Positions 4,933 to 5,777 of a stretch of 5,777 nt of DNA are shown here, piece by piece. Both the position numbers and the translations under genes were made by a program. Source of the DNA: Cyclobacteriaceae bacterium (lineage in GTDB: Bacteria > Bacteroidota > Bacteroidia > Cytophagales > Cyclobacteriaceae); the NCBI GenBank assembly GCA_029882675.1, contig JAOUKJ010000289.1:1-5777 (forward strand), given 5' to 3'. The notes under the pieces were generated by a model. The model was not told the origin of the DNA, searched no databases, and worked only from the letters and a program-made list of their open reading frames with translations. Every line of letters starts with the position of its first letter. Position 1 is the first letter of the stretch.

Positions 4933-5044
4933 TGTTGGATATGAGATGGGAGATATGAGATGGGAGATATGAGATGCTAGATATGAGATATGAGGTGGGA
5001 AATGGGAAATGGGAGATGGGAGATATGAGATGTTAGATATGAGA
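4933..5044. repeat. Degenerate heptamer array, TATGAGA/TGGGAGA, 16 units
   Basis: Sixteen consecutive 7-bp units begin 2 nt after the methyltransferase stop. The main units are TATGAGA (seven exact copies) and TGGGAGA (four), partly alternating, with variants TGTTGGA, TGTTAGA, TGCTAGA, TATGAGG and TGGGAAA. The array at 981-1071, read in the same phase, is TGGGAGA followed by CATGAGA copies, so the two arrays share a unit and are in the same orientation. A minus-strand open frame across it has low complexity and is not treated as a gene. Confidence 0.9.
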
Positions 5045-5129
5045 TACATGAGCGGCAGGGCAAGGCATGATTTAATTATAATGGTATCCGAAAAATCAGA
5101 CGAAGGAAGCATCTCATAATTAATGCACA

Positions 5130-5777
5130 ATGATTAGAAAACTGGGTCTTTTTTCCACTACCAATATTGTGGTGGCCAATATGATTGGTGCAGGTATTTT
5201 CACCACCTCAGGGCTTTTACTTGCCGATTTGGGCAGCCCGGTACTCATGCTGGCGTTATGGGTGGCAGGTGGTTTTTTGGCACTGATGGGTGCTTTATGT
5301 TATGGCGAATTAGGGGCGGCCATGCCCCGGGCCGGAGGAGAATATGCCTTCCTGTCGCAATTGTATCACCCCATGGCCGGTTTCCTGAGTGGGTGGATCT
5401 CTTTTATCGTAGGTTTTTCGGCGCCGGTAGCGGCCTCAGCCATCGGCTTTAGCGCCTATCTACAGGCGGCCTGGCCGTCCCTGTTCCAAACAGGCTTTGT
5501 GGGTGAAGTGGTTATGCAGAAGTTTTTTTCCATACTCATCATCCTCATTTTTTCAGCAATCCATTTAAGGGGTATTTCCTTTGGAGCCAAGGTGCAGAAC
5601 GTCCTTACCCTTTTTAAAATAATTATTATCGCAGGACTGATTATGGCTGGCTTTGCCTGGGGCGATGGCAATCCGGATCATTTCAGGCAAGGGACTACCC
5701 CTGTAAATTTTGACTGGTCCGGGTGGAAGACCATAGGCCTTTCGCTCATGTGGATCACCTTTGCCTACAGTGGTTGG
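5130..5777 (+). CDS. APC-family amino acid permease, N-terminal part (cut by window edge)
   Basis: The 216 visible residues match an amino acid-polyamine-organocation (APC) transporter, an inner-membrane secondary carrier. MIRKLGLFSTTNIVVANMIG leads into GAGIF (20-24), the unwound substrate-binding part of helix 1. CYGELGAAMPRAGGEYAFL (57-75) is the conserved helix 2 to helix 3 region, and FAYSGW (211-216) is the unwound part of helix 6, where the window ends. Predicted helices lie at about 8-30, 38-63, 84-112, 131-148, 157-176 and 201 onward. A typical member has about 12 helices and 430-500 residues, so about half is missing. ATG 5130 is the first start after an in-frame TAA at 5121. The nearest purine-rich sequence, AAGGAAG (5103-5109), is 20 nt away, too far for ordinary Shine-Dalgarno pairing. 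The transported amino acid cannot be deduced. Confidence 0.9.
   Translation, partial: MIRKLGLFSTTNIVVANMIGAGIFTTSGLLLADLGSPVLMLALWVAGGFLALMGALCYGELGAAMPRAGGEYAFLSQLYHPMAGFLSGWISFIVGFSAPVAASAIGFSAYLQAAWPSLFQTGFVGEVVMQKFFSILIILIFSAIHLRGISFGAKVQNVLTLFKIIIIAGLIMAGFAWGDGNPDHFRQGTTPVNFDWSGWKTIGLSLMWITFAYSGW

Noticed and set aside
5062..5090. TATAAT-like sequence upstream of the APC permease as a promoter
   Set aside because: The match is isolated in AT-rich DNA, no partner box is convincing, and the primary sigma factor of Bacteroidota favours a different consensus.

Overview
The window looks like chromosomal DNA of a Bacteroidota species, probably from the Cytophagia/Cyclobacteriaceae side; the exact lineage is a guess. 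The support is a BlaI-type repressor followed by an M56 BlaR1-type peptidase, a ~780-residue two-module FtsX/MacB permease of the type common in this phylum, start sites with weak or no Shine-Dalgarno sequence, and a good match to the Bacteroidota promoter form (TAnnTTTG with a TTGC box 19 bp upstream). Heptamer repeats fill parts of the intergenic DNA.

Layout: (1) 1-898, minus strand: a two-gene unit, a BlaI/MecI-family repressor (898-521) overlapping by 8 nt an M56 sensor peptidase that runs off the left edge. (2) 899-1428, divergent intergenic region: a TAAGTAG triplet, a predicted promoter flanked and overlapped by two identical-format dyads (AACTAA-N4-TTAGTT), an 11-copy GACATGA array, and two strong palindromes. 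(3) 1429-3780, plus strand: a complete ABC-type permease without an ATPase neighbour. (4) 3781-4298, non-coding: a 69/70-bp direct repeat with hairpins, a further GC-rich hairpin, and a second two-palindrome element built like the one upstream of the permease. (5) 4299-4931, plus strand: a class I SAM methyltransferase carrying an N-terminal lipoprotein-type signal. (6) 4932-5129: a second, degenerate heptamer array related to the first. (7) 5130-5777, plus strand: the N-terminal half of an APC-family amino acid permease, cut by the right edge.

The repressor/peptidase pair is a self-contained regulatory circuit: the peptidase senses an envelope signal and relieves repression, and the two dyads are probable operators for its own promoter. 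The permease, methyltransferase and APC transporter are well separated from one another and show no evidence of being one operon.

I see no CRISPR array, RNA gene, transposase or clearly new multi-gene system. The most distinctive content is intergenic: a twice-occurring two-palindrome element, heptamer arrays of one sequence family, and the paired dyads. The exported-looking methyltransferase is the most unusual gene.
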